A DNA stretch of 64,000 bases from UMGS1889 sp964540575. GTDB taxonomy: Bacteria; Bacillota; Clostridia; Oscillospirales; Ruminococcaceae. This document shows positions 42,968 through 51,500 of the stretch, piece by piece. The position numbers and the translations under genes were made by a program. The notes under the pieces are model-generated. The model searched no databases. It was not told the DNA's origin and saw nothing but the letters and a program-made list of their open reading frames with translations. Positions within the stretch are counted from its first letter, which is position 1. Each line of letters starts with the position of its first letter. The stretch spans positions 75,765 to 139,764 of the forward strand of contig CAZINI010000002.1 in assembly GCA_964540575.1 (NCBI GenBank), given 5' to 3'.

Positions 42968-43717
42968 GTGGCAATTGCCAATGTGAAAAGTGAAGTTTAT
43001 CTTGATCTGGATACGGAAAAGCGGCATTCCGCCGATGTATCCTGTTCGCCCGAAACCGACGGCACCGCCGTTTACGGGCTTATGACTGCCGACGGAAATC
43101 CCGCTATATTGCAGACTGCTATGCAGTTCCAGCAGATAATGCTGCTTTATGAGGGTGCAGTTCAGCAGGTGAAAAACAAGCTGGACATTCTCAGCAAGGA
43201 GTTTCATATCACCAATAACCGAAATCCCATAGATTCCATACGCTACCGCATCAAAGAGCCTATGAGCATTGCCGAAAAGCTCAGCCGAAAGGGTATGGAC
43301 GTGACCCTTGAAAATATGGTCACAAAGCTCAACGACATTGCGGGAATAAGGGTGGTCTGCCCGTTCATCTCCGATGTCTACACCGTTGCGGATATGCTGA
43401 CTATGCAGGACGATATTCGGGTGGTGGAGAGGAAGGATTACGTTGAAAATCCCAAGGAAAACGGCTACCGAAGCCTTCATCTGGTGCTGGAGGTAATGGT
43501 TTTTCTGTCCGACAGGAAGCAGCCTGTTCGGGTGGAGGTGCAGATAAGGACTATCGCTATGAACTTCTGGGCAAGTCTGGAGCATCAGCTGCGGTACAAA
43601 TCCAGCTCGGAAATTTCCGAGAGCATTTCCGAAGATTTGAAGGAATGTGCCGAGATAATCGCACTGACCGACAAGCGTATGCAGCGTATCAAGGAACAGA
43701 TAGACGAAGTGGACTAA
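42968..43717 (+). CDS. relQ: Small alarmone synthetase (RelQ-like GTP pyrophosphokinase)
   Basis: This 249-aa protein is a single-domain (p)ppGpp synthetase without hydrolase or TGS domains. Family motifs include MVTKLNDIAGIRVVCPF, ENPKENGYRSLHLVLEV and VEVQIRTIAMNFWASLEHQL. It makes (p)ppGpp from ATP and GTP or GDP in the cytoplasm during stress. The N-terminal 60 residues are longer than in typical RelQ. The start is GTG at 42968, with AAAGGG 10 nt upstream. The TAA stop is shared with the first base of a palindromic element. Confidence 0.92.
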   Translation: MAIANVKSEVYLDLDTEKRHSADVSCSPETDGTAVYGLMTADGNPAILQTAMQFQQIMLLYEGAVQQVKNKLDILSKEFHITNNRNPIDSIRYRIKEPMSIAEKLSRKGMDVTLENMVTKLNDIAGIRVVCPFISDVYTVADMLTMQDDIRVVERKDYVENPKENGYRSLHLVLEVMVFLSDRKQPVRVEVQIRTIAMNFWASLEHQLRYKSSSEISESISEDLKECAEIIALTDKRMQRIKEQIDEVD

Positions 43718-43876
43718 TACTAATCTTTAATCAACCTATGGACAAATCCGACAGCTATAACCCAGCCACTCGGCGTCAAGCACCCTTGACGGGCGACAGC
43801 CCGCCTGCGGGTGCTTTCCTTGATTGGCTGTGTTCTATCTGCCGCCTTTGTCTACAGAACGATTAAAGATTAGTAT
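43717..43876. mobile_element. 160-bp MITE-like palindromic element
   Basis: The 16-bp perfect terminal inverted repeats ATACTAATCTTTAATC (43717-43732) and GATTAAAGATTAGTAT (43861-43876) are the ends of a longer imperfect palindrome reaching about 70 bp into each arm. It encodes nothing. A second copy of the left end begins at 63946, sharing about 40 further positions. It starts in the last base of the relQ stop codon. Confidence 0.75.
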
Positions 43877-43913
43877 AAAAACCGCCGAAGCGAAATAAAA
43901 ACGCTTCGGCGGT
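43877..43913 (-). terminator. Terminator after ychF
   Basis: The 12-bp perfect stem ACCGCCGAAGCG/CGCTTCGGCGGT (43881-43892 with 43902-43913) is followed on the minus strand by TTTTTATAC. It adjoins the right end of the palindromic element. Confidence 0.82.
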
Positions 43914-43930
43914 CATTGTTTATTCGGATA

Positions 43931-45025
43931 TTAAACGTTGAAACGGAAGGTAACAATATCTCCGTCCTGCATAACATAGTCCTTTCCTTCAAGGCGGACA
44001 AGTCCTTTTTCCTTTGCTTCGGTCATAGTTCCGCACTTCATCAGGTCGTCGAAGGACACTATCTCGGCACGGATAAAGCCCTTTTCAAAGTCTGTGTGTA
44101 TCTTTCCCGCTGCCTGAGGTGCTTTTGTTCCCTTGGTGATGGTCCATGCTCTTACCTCGGGCTGTCCTGCGGTAAGGAAGGAGATAAGTCCCAGCAGGGA
44201 ATAGCCCTCTTTGATGATACGGTCAAGTCCCGAAACCTCCAGACCAAGGTCTGCAAGGAACATTTGCTTATCCTCGTCGGACATATCGGAAATTTCCGCT
44301 TCTATCTGTGCACAGATGGGCAGAACGGCTGCCTTTTCATTTTTCGCTATTTCACAAACGGTCTTGTAATGCTCGCTGGTGTCTATGTTATTTCGAAAAT
44401 CGTCCTCGCATAGGTTTGCGGCGTAAATTACGGGCTTTGCTGACAGCAAAGGCATATCCTTGATAGTGTCAAGCTGATCCTCGGTAAAGTCAAAGGAACG
44501 TGCGGAGCGTCCCTCCTCCATATGTGCCTTTAATGCTTCGAGAAATTCCACTTCCGCCTGATATTTCTTATCGCCCTTGACAAGCTTCTTTGTGCGGTCG
44601 ATACGTCTTTCGACTATTTCAATATCCGCAAATATCAGCTCCAGGTCGATGGTTTCAATATCTCTTCGGGGATCGACGCTGCCGTCAACGTGGATAATGT
44701 CCGGGTCCTCAAAGCAGCGGACAACGTGGACGATAGCGTCCACCTCACGGATATTGGAGAGAAACTTGTTTCCCAGTCCCTCGCCCTTTGATGCACCCTT
44801 TACAAGACCTGCAATGTCAACAAATTCCAGCCTTGCGGGGGTAAATTTTACGGGATTATACATTTCTGCCAGCTTGTCAAGCCTTTCATCGGGGACGGAA
44901 ACAACGCCCACATTAGGCTCGATCGTGCAGAAGGGATAGTTTGCGGATTCTGCACCTGCATTTGTAAGTGCATTAAAAAGGGTGCTTTTTCCCACATTGG
45001 GAAGTCCTACCATACCAAGCTTCAT
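43931..45025 (-). CDS. ychF: Redox-regulated/ribosome-associated GTPase YchF
   Basis: This 364-aa Obg-family ATPase/GTPase has G1 GLPNVGKST (7-15), the G3 region DIAGLVKGASKGEGLGNKFL and a G4-like NLCE in place of NKxD, the feature that gives YchF its ATP preference. The C-terminal TGS domain has FLTAGQPEVRAWTITKGTKAPQAAG and FIRAEIVSFDDL. It acts on ribosomes during stress responses. The ATG at 45025 was chosen: AGGA is 10 nt upstream and the G1 loop follows six residues later. The longer frame to 45082 covers the promoter. Confidence 0.95.
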   Translation of the reverse strand: MKLGMVGLPNVGKSTLFNALTNAGAESANYPFCTIEPNVGVVSVPDERLDKLAEMYNPVKFTPARLEFVDIAGLVKGASKGEGLGNKFLSNIREVDAIVHVVRCFEDPDIIHVDGSVDPRRDIETIDLELIFADIEIVERRIDRTKKLVKGDKKYQAEVEFLEALKAHMEEGRSARSFDFTEDQLDTIKDMPLLSAKPVIYAANLCEDDFRNNIDTSEHYKTVCEIAKNEKAAVLPICAQIEAEISDMSDEDKQMFLADLGLEVSGLDRIIKEGYSLLGLISFLTAGQPEVRAWTITKGTKAPQAAGKIHTDFEKGFIRAEIVSFDDLMKCGTMTEAKEKGLVRLEGKDYVMQDGDIVTFRFNV

Positions 45026-45047
45026 AATTCTAAAGTCCTTTACTAAC

Positions 45048-45075
45048 ATTATATTTTGTGCCGATAAGAAGTCAA
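45048..45075 (-). promoter_or_regulatory. Promoter of ychF
   Basis: TTGACT (45070-45075), 16-bp spacer, TATAAT (45048-45053) on the minus strand. Confidence 0.72.
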
Positions 45076-45081
45076 GACACA

Positions 45082-45127
45082 ATGATAAAGCCGCTTTGCT
45101 TTAAGCTTTGCGGCTTTTTCTTTTTGG
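45082..45127. terminator. Hairpin between the 74-aa gene and ychF
   Basis: An AAGCCGC/GCGGCTT-type stem around 45090-45118 encloses an A/T-rich loop. The T tract is on the plus-strand side (TTTTTCTTTTT); the minus-strand side has only TTTAT, so it would be a weak terminator for the 74-aa gene. Confidence 0.5.
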
Positions 45128-45139
45128 ATTTACCGAGGT

Positions 45140-45364
45140 TCAGTCCTCGTCGTCATCGTCTAAATGCAGACTGCGGACATACTCTGCACTGTCAAACTCT
45201 TCCTCTTCGTTACAGCCCTCGCAGCGTTTCTTTGCACAGCCTGCCGCCGATAATACGCCAACGACAAGACCGAGGACAAATGCGACCAAAGCGGTGAAAA
45301 CGAGAATTCCGTTTGAGGTGGAGCTGCATTCGGGTTCGCAGCAGAAGTTGCAGGATTCACGCAT
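45140..45364 (-). CDS. Small Cys-rich membrane protein with acidic tail, function unknown
   Basis: This 74-aa protein has cysteines near the N-terminus (C5, C8, C9, C13), one transmembrane helix (about 18-42), then KKRCEGC and a tail ending LHLDDDDED. It has its own promoter and a GAAAGGAAG ribosome site. A similarly built protein with one helix and an Asp-rich tail is encoded at 55190-55393. I recognise no family. The acidic tail could bind cations or basic proteins on the cytoplasmic side. Confidence 0.65.
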   Translation of the reverse strand: MRESCNFCCEPECSSTSNGILVFTALVAFVLGLVVGVLSAAGCAKKRCEGCNEEEEFDSAEYVRSLHLDDDDED

Positions 45365-45414
45365 AATTATTACTTCCTTTCGACTGTCGGTTGGTGTCCG
45401 ACCTACATAGCACC

Positions 45415-45443
45415 ATTATACACCAAATTCCGAAAAAAATCAA
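45415..45443 (-). promoter_or_regulatory. Promoter of the 74-aa membrane gene
   Basis: TTGATT (45438-45443), 17-bp spacer, TATAAT (45415-45420) on the minus strand. Confidence 0.75.
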
Positions 45444-45473
45444 GTAATTTTTATAAATATTGTATAAAGTGCA

Positions 45474-46646
45474 TTATTCGGCAGAATTTTCGGGAGATTC
45501 GGCGGTATTTTCCTCCGAATGAGGCGGCTCTGCGGGGGTGCGGGAGGCGATGAACTCGTTTGCGGCAGTGCATATGACAGAGGTCAGGGGAACGGCTATC
45601 AGCATACCGCCGATGCCGCCTATACCGCCGCCGACGGTTATTGCTATCAGCGTAAACAGGGGAGAAAGTCCCACGCTGCTGCCCACCACCTTCGGGTAGA
45701 TAAGATTGCCCTCTATCTGCTGGATAATTATTATGAAGATAACAAACCAAAGTGCCTGAACGGGCTTTACAAGCAGCAGTATCAGCACTCCGGGAACTGT
45801 TCCCACGAACGCCCCCACGATAGGGATAAGGGAGGTAACGCCCACCAAAACGCTGATAAGCAGGGGATATTCCAGCCCAAGCAGGGACATTCCTATAAAG
45901 CAGAGAATGCCAAGGATAAACGCTTCGGTCAGCTGTCCCGAAACGAAGTTTGAGAATGCTTCGGCGGTCATACATTTGAATTTATGCAGCTTTTCATAGA
46001 CCTTTTCGGGGAAAATTGCCCTGAACAGCTTGCCCGAGCCGTCAAGAAGAGCGTCCTTGTCCAGAAGGATATACACGGAGATGATAAAGCCGATTATCGT
46101 GTTTACCGCACCCGTCACCACGTTGTAGGTGAAGCCGAACATTCCGCCGAGAAGCTGCGGGATATGTTCAGCCGCTTCTGCCGCCTTTTTCTTTATGGTA
46201 TCGAGAAGATCGGCGTCATTCAAAAGGTTATTCAGCCACTCAAAGTCGTTTTCGGCAATTGTTTTATTATAGAAATTAATAAAGTTTGCATAATAGGTAT
46301 CGAAATTTCTTGCAAACAGACGCACGCTGTCCGAAAACTGCGGCACGACAAATCCCACCAATGCACATATTATCAGCAGAAACAGAACGTATACCGCCGC
46401 TACCGACAGGTTGTGAAGTCCCTTTTCACCGAGCCTTCGGCATTTTTTTCGAAAGAATTCTTTCAGCCCGAGCATAGGCTTGTTCAGCACAAAAGCCACC
46501 GCTATTCCGATAAATACGGGGGAAAAAACGCTGATGACCGTTGAGATAAAGCCGCCGATGCTGTCTATTTTTACGAGTATCATTGCTTCTATCAGCAAAA
46601 TTGCAGAGCAAATCGCCGCAAGCCTGATGATTTTTTTGTCGGGCAT
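45474..46646 (-). CDS. AI-2E family transporter (YtvI/PerM-like permease)
   Basis: This 390-aa membrane protein has about eight hydrophobic helices. A pair near the N-terminus (AICSAILLIEAMILVKI and VISVFSPVFIGIAVAFVL) is followed by AVYVLFLLIICALVGFVVP. A cluster in the second half includes GVTSLIPIVGAFVGTVPG and QQIEGNLIYPKVVGSSVGL, which are diagnostic of the family. The C-terminus is soluble (RTPAEPPHSEENTAE). The ATG at 46646 has GGAGG 7 nt upstream; an upstream in-frame ATG at 46682 lacks a site. The substrate is unknown; relatives include sodium/proton antiporters as well as the name-giving family. Confidence 0.9.
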   Translation of the reverse strand: MPDKKIIRLAAICSAILLIEAMILVKIDSIGGFISTVISVFSPVFIGIAVAFVLNKPMLGLKEFFRKKCRRLGEKGLHNLSVAAVYVLFLLIICALVGFVVPQFSDSVRLFARNFDTYYANFINFYNKTIAENDFEWLNNLLNDADLLDTIKKKAAEAAEHIPQLLGGMFGFTYNVVTGAVNTIIGFIISVYILLDKDALLDGSGKLFRAIFPEKVYEKLHKFKCMTAEAFSNFVSGQLTEAFILGILCFIGMSLLGLEYPLLISVLVGVTSLIPIVGAFVGTVPGVLILLLVKPVQALWFVIFIIIIQQIEGNLIYPKVVGSSVGLSPLFTLIAITVGGGIGGIGGMLIAVPLTSVICTAANEFIASRTPAEPPHSEENTAESPENSAE

Positions 46647-46708
46647 AAATACGCCTCCGTTTCCAAAATTGAAAAAGGGCATATCTTTTCCGATCTGCCC
46701 CTAGGGTT

Positions 46709-46737
46709 ATTCTATTATATTTATCGGTAAATATCAA
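46709..46737 (-). promoter_or_regulatory. Promoter of the AI-2E family gene
   Basis: TTGATA (46732-46737), 17-bp spacer, TAGAAT (46709-46714) on the minus strand. Confidence 0.7.
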
Positions 46738-46787
46738 TAGTATTACCTGCAATTTATTGTAACTTTGTACATATTTAACAAAAACGC

Positions 46788-46816
46788 TTGCAATTTTTAC
46801 AGGCTTGTGGTATAAT
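46788..46816 (+). promoter_or_regulatory. Promoter of the GH13 gene
   Basis: TTGCAA (46788-46793), 17-bp spacer ending TGG, TATAAT (46811-46816). Confidence 0.78.
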
Positions 46817-46916
46817 GTGATTGCTGTCTGATGAAAAAAGCCATATATCCCGAAAAAAAGGGGGCTTTCGGACGGCAGATATACAATATCAAATTTAAAA
46901 GGAGCTGCACTATATC

Positions 46917-48611
46917 TTGAATAACTGGATACAAAAAGCAAATTTCTATCACATTTACCCTCTGGGCTTCTGCGGGGCGGAAACCTATCGCCACGAGTCC
47001 GCCGAAACTCCCGTGAACCGCATCAAAAAGGTCAGTGAGTGGATCCCTCATCTCAAGAAAATGAACATAAACGCCGTTTATCTGGGACCTCTTTTTGAGT
47101 CCACCAAGCACGGCTATGATACTATTGATTATAAGACCGTTGACCGCCGTTTGGGTACGAATGAAGATTTCAAAAAGGTTTGTGCCGACCTTCACGCAAA
47201 CGGCATCAGAATAGTTCTGGACGGTGTTTTCAACCACGTCGGACGTGATTTTATCGGCTTCAAGGACGTTCAGCAGAACAGAGAACGTTCCCGCTACTGC
47301 GGCTGGTTCTGCGGACTGAACTTCGGCGGAAATTCCTCCTACAACGACGGCTTCTGGTACGAGGGCTGGAACAACTGCTATGACCTTGTTAAGCTTAATC
47401 TCCGCAATCCCGAGGTCACCGATTATCTTATCGGTGCGATAGATTTCTGGATAAAGGAATTTGACATTGACGGCATTCGTTTTGACGCTGCGGACTGCCT
47501 TGACAACGACTTTATCAAGCGAATCCACTCCTTCACCCGCTCAAAGAAGTCGGATTTCTGGCTGATGGGCGAGATAATCCACGGTGATTACCGCCGCTGG
47601 GCAAATCCCGAAATGTTCGACTGCGTTACAAACTATCAGTGCTTCAAGGGGATCTATTCCTCTCACAACGACCGCAATTATTTCGAGATCGCACATTCCA
47701 TCGAATATCAGCTGGGTCAGTACGGCAACATTTATATGTATAATTTCGTGGACAATCACGACGTTGCAAGGCTTGCAAGCCAGCTTCGTGAATATGACCG
47801 CATTTACTGCTGCTACACGCTTATGTACACAATGTACGGCGTTCCCTCGGTATATTACGGAAGTGAATTCGGTATCAGGGGCGAAAAGGGCAGAGGTGCA
47901 GATGCGGACAATGCTATCCGTCCCTGCCTTGACCTTGACAATATTCCCGACAGAGATGACAAGCTCGTTGCACATATTGCCGCATTGGGTGCTGTAAGAT
48001 GTGCACTTCCCGCTGTTCAGTCGGGTTCGTACAAGAAGATAGACCTGAAAAATCAGACCTTCCTCTATCAGCGTGAAAAGGACGGTCAGACGGTTTATGT
48101 TGCACTGAATATCAGCGACGGCGAATACACCTTCAATATCCGCACTAACTATCCCAAGCTTAAGGATATGCTTTCGGGCAAATGCTTTGACGTGAACGGC
48201 GGCAGTGTGAATGTGACCGTTCCGAAAAACGGTTCAATGGTGCTTGCAGATGCGAGCCTGAATGTTGACGTTCCCGTATGCGAGGCGATAGAGCCTGCTC
48301 CCGTTCAGCCTGCACCCGCTCCCGCACCCGAAGTAAAGCCCGAGCCCGCTCCCGCACCCGTTCAGACGGGAACTCCTTCCGCCGGGGACAGCGGCAGAAA
48401 GATAGTTATCGGTGGACATTACAAGCATTTCAAGGGCGGAGATTACGTTGTTCTGAACGTTGCAAAGGACAGCGAAACTCTTGAAGATATGGTCGTTTAT
48501 ATGCAGATCTACGACAAGCCCAGAGTTTGGGTGCGTCCTCTGAAAATGTTTATGGAAAACGTTAACGACCACGGAAATATCAAGCCGAGATTTGCTTTTG
48601 TTGAGGATTGA
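46917..48611 (+). CDS. Intracellular GH13 alpha-amylase family enzyme fused to DUF1653
   Basis: This 564-aa protein has no signal peptide. The GH13 barrel occupies residues about 5-440: the region I segment DGVFNH (102-107), the nucleophile D190 in GIRFDAAD, the acid/base E219 in LMGEI and the transition-state Asp D282 in FVDNHD. A Pro/Ala-rich linker (about 455-490) leads to a C-terminal DUF1653 domain (KHFKGGDYVVLNVAKD, MVVYMQIYD, VWVRPLKMF). It probably hydrolyses or transfers maltodextrin units in the cytoplasm. The start is TTG at 46917, 12 nt after AGGAG; no ATG fits. No sugar transporter adjoins it. Confidence 0.88.
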   Translation: MNNWIQKANFYHIYPLGFCGAETYRHESAETPVNRIKKVSEWIPHLKKMNINAVYLGPLFESTKHGYDTIDYKTVDRRLGTNEDFKKVCADLHANGIRIVLDGVFNHVGRDFIGFKDVQQNRERSRYCGWFCGLNFGGNSSYNDGFWYEGWNNCYDLVKLNLRNPEVTDYLIGAIDFWIKEFDIDGIRFDAADCLDNDFIKRIHSFTRSKKSDFWLMGEIIHGDYRRWANPEMFDCVTNYQCFKGIYSSHNDRNYFEIAHSIEYQLGQYGNIYMYNFVDNHDVARLASQLREYDRIYCCYTLMYTMYGVPSVYYGSEFGIRGEKGRGADADNAIRPCLDLDNIPDRDDKLVAHIAALGAVRCALPAVQSGSYKKIDLKNQTFLYQREKDGQTVYVALNISDGEYTFNIRTNYPKLKDMLSGKCFDVNGGSVNVTVPKNGSMVLADASLNVDVPVCEAIEPAPVQPAPAPAPEVKPEPAPAPVQTGTPSAGDSGRKIVIGGHYKHFKGGDYVVLNVAKDSETLEDMVVYMQIYDKPRVWVRPLKMFMENVNDHGNIKPRFAFVED

Positions 48612-48635
48612 TTTTCCGAATTTACCGTAAATGAC

Positions 48636-48675
48636 AAGCGGCTTGACCGATGAAGCTTCGGTCAAGCCGCTTTTA
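48636..48675 (+). terminator. Terminator after the GH13 gene
   Basis: A perfect 15-bp stem (48636-48650 with 48658-48672) is followed by TTTTATG. It separates convergent genes. Confidence 0.8.
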
Positions 48676-48690
48676 TGTGCATAGTGGAAA

Positions 48691-51327
48691 TTATTCCGTT
48701 CTGAGGGCAGTAACGGGGTCTTTTCTTGCCGCAACGCCCGAGGGGATAAGTCCCGCAATAAGCGTCAGGATAACGCTTATCGCCACAAGTATCGCACCGC
48801 CTATGGGAGGCAGCACCGACAGATTTGAAATGTCCGTGAGATTTTCTACGATAATGTTAATGGGGATATTCAGCAGTTCAGTCACAATAATTCCGATAGC
48901 ACCCGCCGAGAAGCCGACTATCATAGTTTCGGCATTGAACACACGGGAAATATCCTTCTTTGAAGCACCTATGCTTCGGAGAATGCCTATCTCCTTGGTT
49001 CTTTCCAGAACGGAAATGTAGGTGATAATGCCTATCATTATGGACGAAACCACCAGTGAGATAGCCACGAATGCGATAAGGATATAGGTGATAGCGTTGA
49101 TAATGGTAGTTACTGAGGACATCATCAGTCCCACAATGTCGGTGTAACGAATTTCGAGATTGTCATTTCCCTCGGCAATGACCTTTTCGTTATAGTCGGA
49201 AATAATTGAGGTAATGCTGTCCTTTGCTTCAAAGCTGTTGGGATAAATGTAGATAGCAGACGGCTTATCAAGGTCGGCAACGCCCATAATTTCGAGGTTT
49301 CCGTCATAGGTGGCTTCGGTCTTGGGTGCTGCCATCTGTTCGGCGAATGCCTTTGCAATCTGTTCGTCGGACATTCCCATTTCCTTTGCCTGCTGAAGTG
49401 AAGCGGTTATTTGTGCTTGTTCCTCGGGGGGCAGGGTCATAATGTACGCCTGTATCTCCTCCATAGTAAGGGGCTGTGCTTCTTCCTCTTCGGCGGTATT
49501 GTCGGGGAACTCAATTCCCGTGAACACGTCAATTTCGGGGGTCTCCTTCTGTTCCTTTACAATTTCGCTGTCGTTTACCTTGTTAATGAGATATTCCATC
49601 AGGTCGGCACGGTAGCCGATAGTTCCTATTTCCTGACCGAGATTTGCTTCATCGTTGGGACGGAGTATTCCGACCACCTTTATCTCCTCCGCATTGTTTA
49701 CGGCGGCGGTCATAAATACGGTGTCATCGCTCTTGTCCACCCAAATGTCGTCCTGTTTTGCGAAATAATCGGTGTTTATCAGCAGCTTGAAGGAGAGGTC
49801 AAGCAGTTCATCATAGGTATAAGAGGTCTGTTCGGACTCGGTTTCGGTAAGCGTTCCCGCAACGGCTGCATTGTAAGCGTCCATAAACTCGTCCTCGTCA
49901 CGAAGTCCCAGGCAGTAGAGGGAATAGTCGGTCATTTCGTTGTTTTTATTCACGAAAATAACGACTTCGTTGTACTTTTCGGGCATTCTTCCCGCAATAA
50001 CGTCATACTGGCTCTCCAGCAGCTTTTCATTTCCCGAGATCTCACGCCATACCTTGCCGCTCTGTTCGAACATGGGATTGCTCATATTCAGCTTTTTCAG
50101 CAGCTGAGTGGGATTTATCTGGAAAATGCCATCGGAGGTGTCGGATTTGTAGATAGTCAGGGGAGTGGTGTAGCTGTATTTTATGTCGCTGACGTAGCTG
50201 TCAATATCCGTTCCGCCGTTTTCGATATAGTCCTTGAAGCTTTCAAGGTCGTTTGCGGCTATTTCCGTCATAAATGAATTGAAGATGGTGTTCATCATAT
50301 CAATGGAATAAACCTTGTCCATGGGGTGGTCGGGCTCCTCGTCGGAGTGCATTTCCTGCATGGATTCCATCATAGAGGTCATATCCATAGATGCACCCTC
50401 TATGCTTATGGGATAGCTGGAAAGGGTGTCCTCCTCCACCTTTGCGATATACGCACGAACGCCGCTGGACAGGGACAGTATCAGTGCAATTCCGATAATG
50501 CCGATGCTTCCCGCAAATGCCGTCAGGAATGTCCGTCCCTTTTTGCTCATAAGGTTGTTCAGGGAGAGGGAAAGTGCCGTCAGGAAGGACATTGAGGTTT
50601 TCTTTGTTTTGCCCTGTTCGCTCTTGGGGACAGGTTCGCCCGAATCGGAGGTGAACGGGTCGGAGTCGTCAACTATCTGACCGTCCAGCAGACGGATTAT
50701 TCGGGTGGAATATTTCTCCGCAAGCTCGGGGTTATGAGTTACCATTATAATAAGCTTGTCCTTGGAAATTTCCTTTAAAAGCTCCATTATCTGAACGCTG
50801 GTGGCTGAGTCAAGAGCACCCGTAGGCTCGTCTGCAAGGAGAATATCGGGGTCGTTCACCAACGCTCTTGCAATGGCGACACGCTGCATCTGTCCGCCCG
50901 ACATTTGGTTGGGCTTTTTGTAAAGCTGATCTCCCAGACCGACCTTTTCAAGGGCTTCCTTTGCCCGCTTTTTTCTTTCCGCCTTGGAAACGCCCGAAAG
51001 CGTCAGGGCAAGCTCAACGTTTGTCAGCACGTTCTGATGGGGGATAAGGTTGTAGCTTTGAAAAACAAAGCCGATGGAGTGATTTCGGTAGCTGTCCCAG
51101 TCGCTGTCCTTGAAATCCTTGGTGGATTTTCCGTTGATGATAAGGTCGCCGCTGGTGAAGCGGTCAAGTCCGCCGATAATGTTGAGCATTGTGGTCTTTC
51201 CGCAGCCCGATTGTCCTAAAATAGACACAAATTCGCTGTCACGGAATTCCGCACTGATGCCCTTGAGGGCGTGGACCTCGGTATCGCCTGTTACATAGTC
51301 TTTTTTTATCTCCGAGAGCTTTAGCAT
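48691..51327 (-). CDS. ABC transporter: fused ATPase and FtsX-type permease (MacB/BceAB-like)
   Basis: This 878-aa protein joins an ABC ATPase to a FtsX-like permease. The ATPase (about 1-225) has Walker A GQSGCGKTT, signature QMSGGQMQRVAIARAL and Walker B ILLADEPTGALDS. The permease has a first helix near 285-305, a large extracytoplasmic domain of about 430 residues, and three C-terminal helices, including IVTELLNIPINIIVENL. It resembles MacB-type exporters that act on peptides or toxic compounds. The start is the ATG at 51327, with GGAAGGAAG upstream. It is a single gene. Confidence 0.92.
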   Translation of the reverse strand: MLKLSEIKKDYVTGDTEVHALKGISAEFRDSEFVSILGQSGCGKTTMLNIIGGLDRFTSGDLIINGKSTKDFKDSDWDSYRNHSIGFVFQSYNLIPHQNVLTNVELALTLSGVSKAERKKRAKEALEKVGLGDQLYKKPNQMSGGQMQRVAIARALVNDPDILLADEPTGALDSATSVQIMELLKEISKDKLIIMVTHNPELAEKYSTRIIRLLDGQIVDDSDPFTSDSGEPVPKSEQGKTKKTSMSFLTALSLSLNNLMSKKGRTFLTAFAGSIGIIGIALILSLSSGVRAYIAKVEEDTLSSYPISIEGASMDMTSMMESMQEMHSDEEPDHPMDKVYSIDMMNTIFNSFMTEIAANDLESFKDYIENGGTDIDSYVSDIKYSYTTPLTIYKSDTSDGIFQINPTQLLKKLNMSNPMFEQSGKVWREISGNEKLLESQYDVIAGRMPEKYNEVVIFVNKNNEMTDYSLYCLGLRDEDEFMDAYNAAVAGTLTETESEQTSYTYDELLDLSFKLLINTDYFAKQDDIWVDKSDDTVFMTAAVNNAEEIKVVGILRPNDEANLGQEIGTIGYRADLMEYLINKVNDSEIVKEQKETPEIDVFTGIEFPDNTAEEEEAQPLTMEEIQAYIMTLPPEEQAQITASLQQAKEMGMSDEQIAKAFAEQMAAPKTEATYDGNLEIMGVADLDKPSAIYIYPNSFEAKDSITSIISDYNEKVIAEGNDNLEIRYTDIVGLMMSSVTTIINAITYILIAFVAISLVVSSIMIGIITYISVLERTKEIGILRSIGASKKDISRVFNAETMIVGFSAGAIGIIVTELLNIPINIIVENLTDISNLSVLPPIGGAILVAISVILTLIAGLIPSGVAARKDPVTALRTE

Positions 51328-51415
51328 TTTATCTTCCTTCCAATTTGGTAAATTTACCCCAATGAAATTATTATATCTCCTAAATATTAACATAGTTTTA
51401 ATTCGGGAAAAATTC

Positions 51416-51444
51416 TTGCAATTTATACAGAATTGTTGTATACT
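51416..51444 (+). promoter_or_regulatory. Promoter of the decarboxylase-family gene cluster
   Basis: TTGCAA (51416-51421), 17-bp spacer, TATACT (51439-51444); probably serves the decarboxylase-family gene, darA, holB and ricT. Confidence 0.72.
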
Positions 51445-51500
51445 ATACTTATGGGTTTGTAGAAAAAAAGCAGTATTTGCGATACCGAAAGGACGATAAA

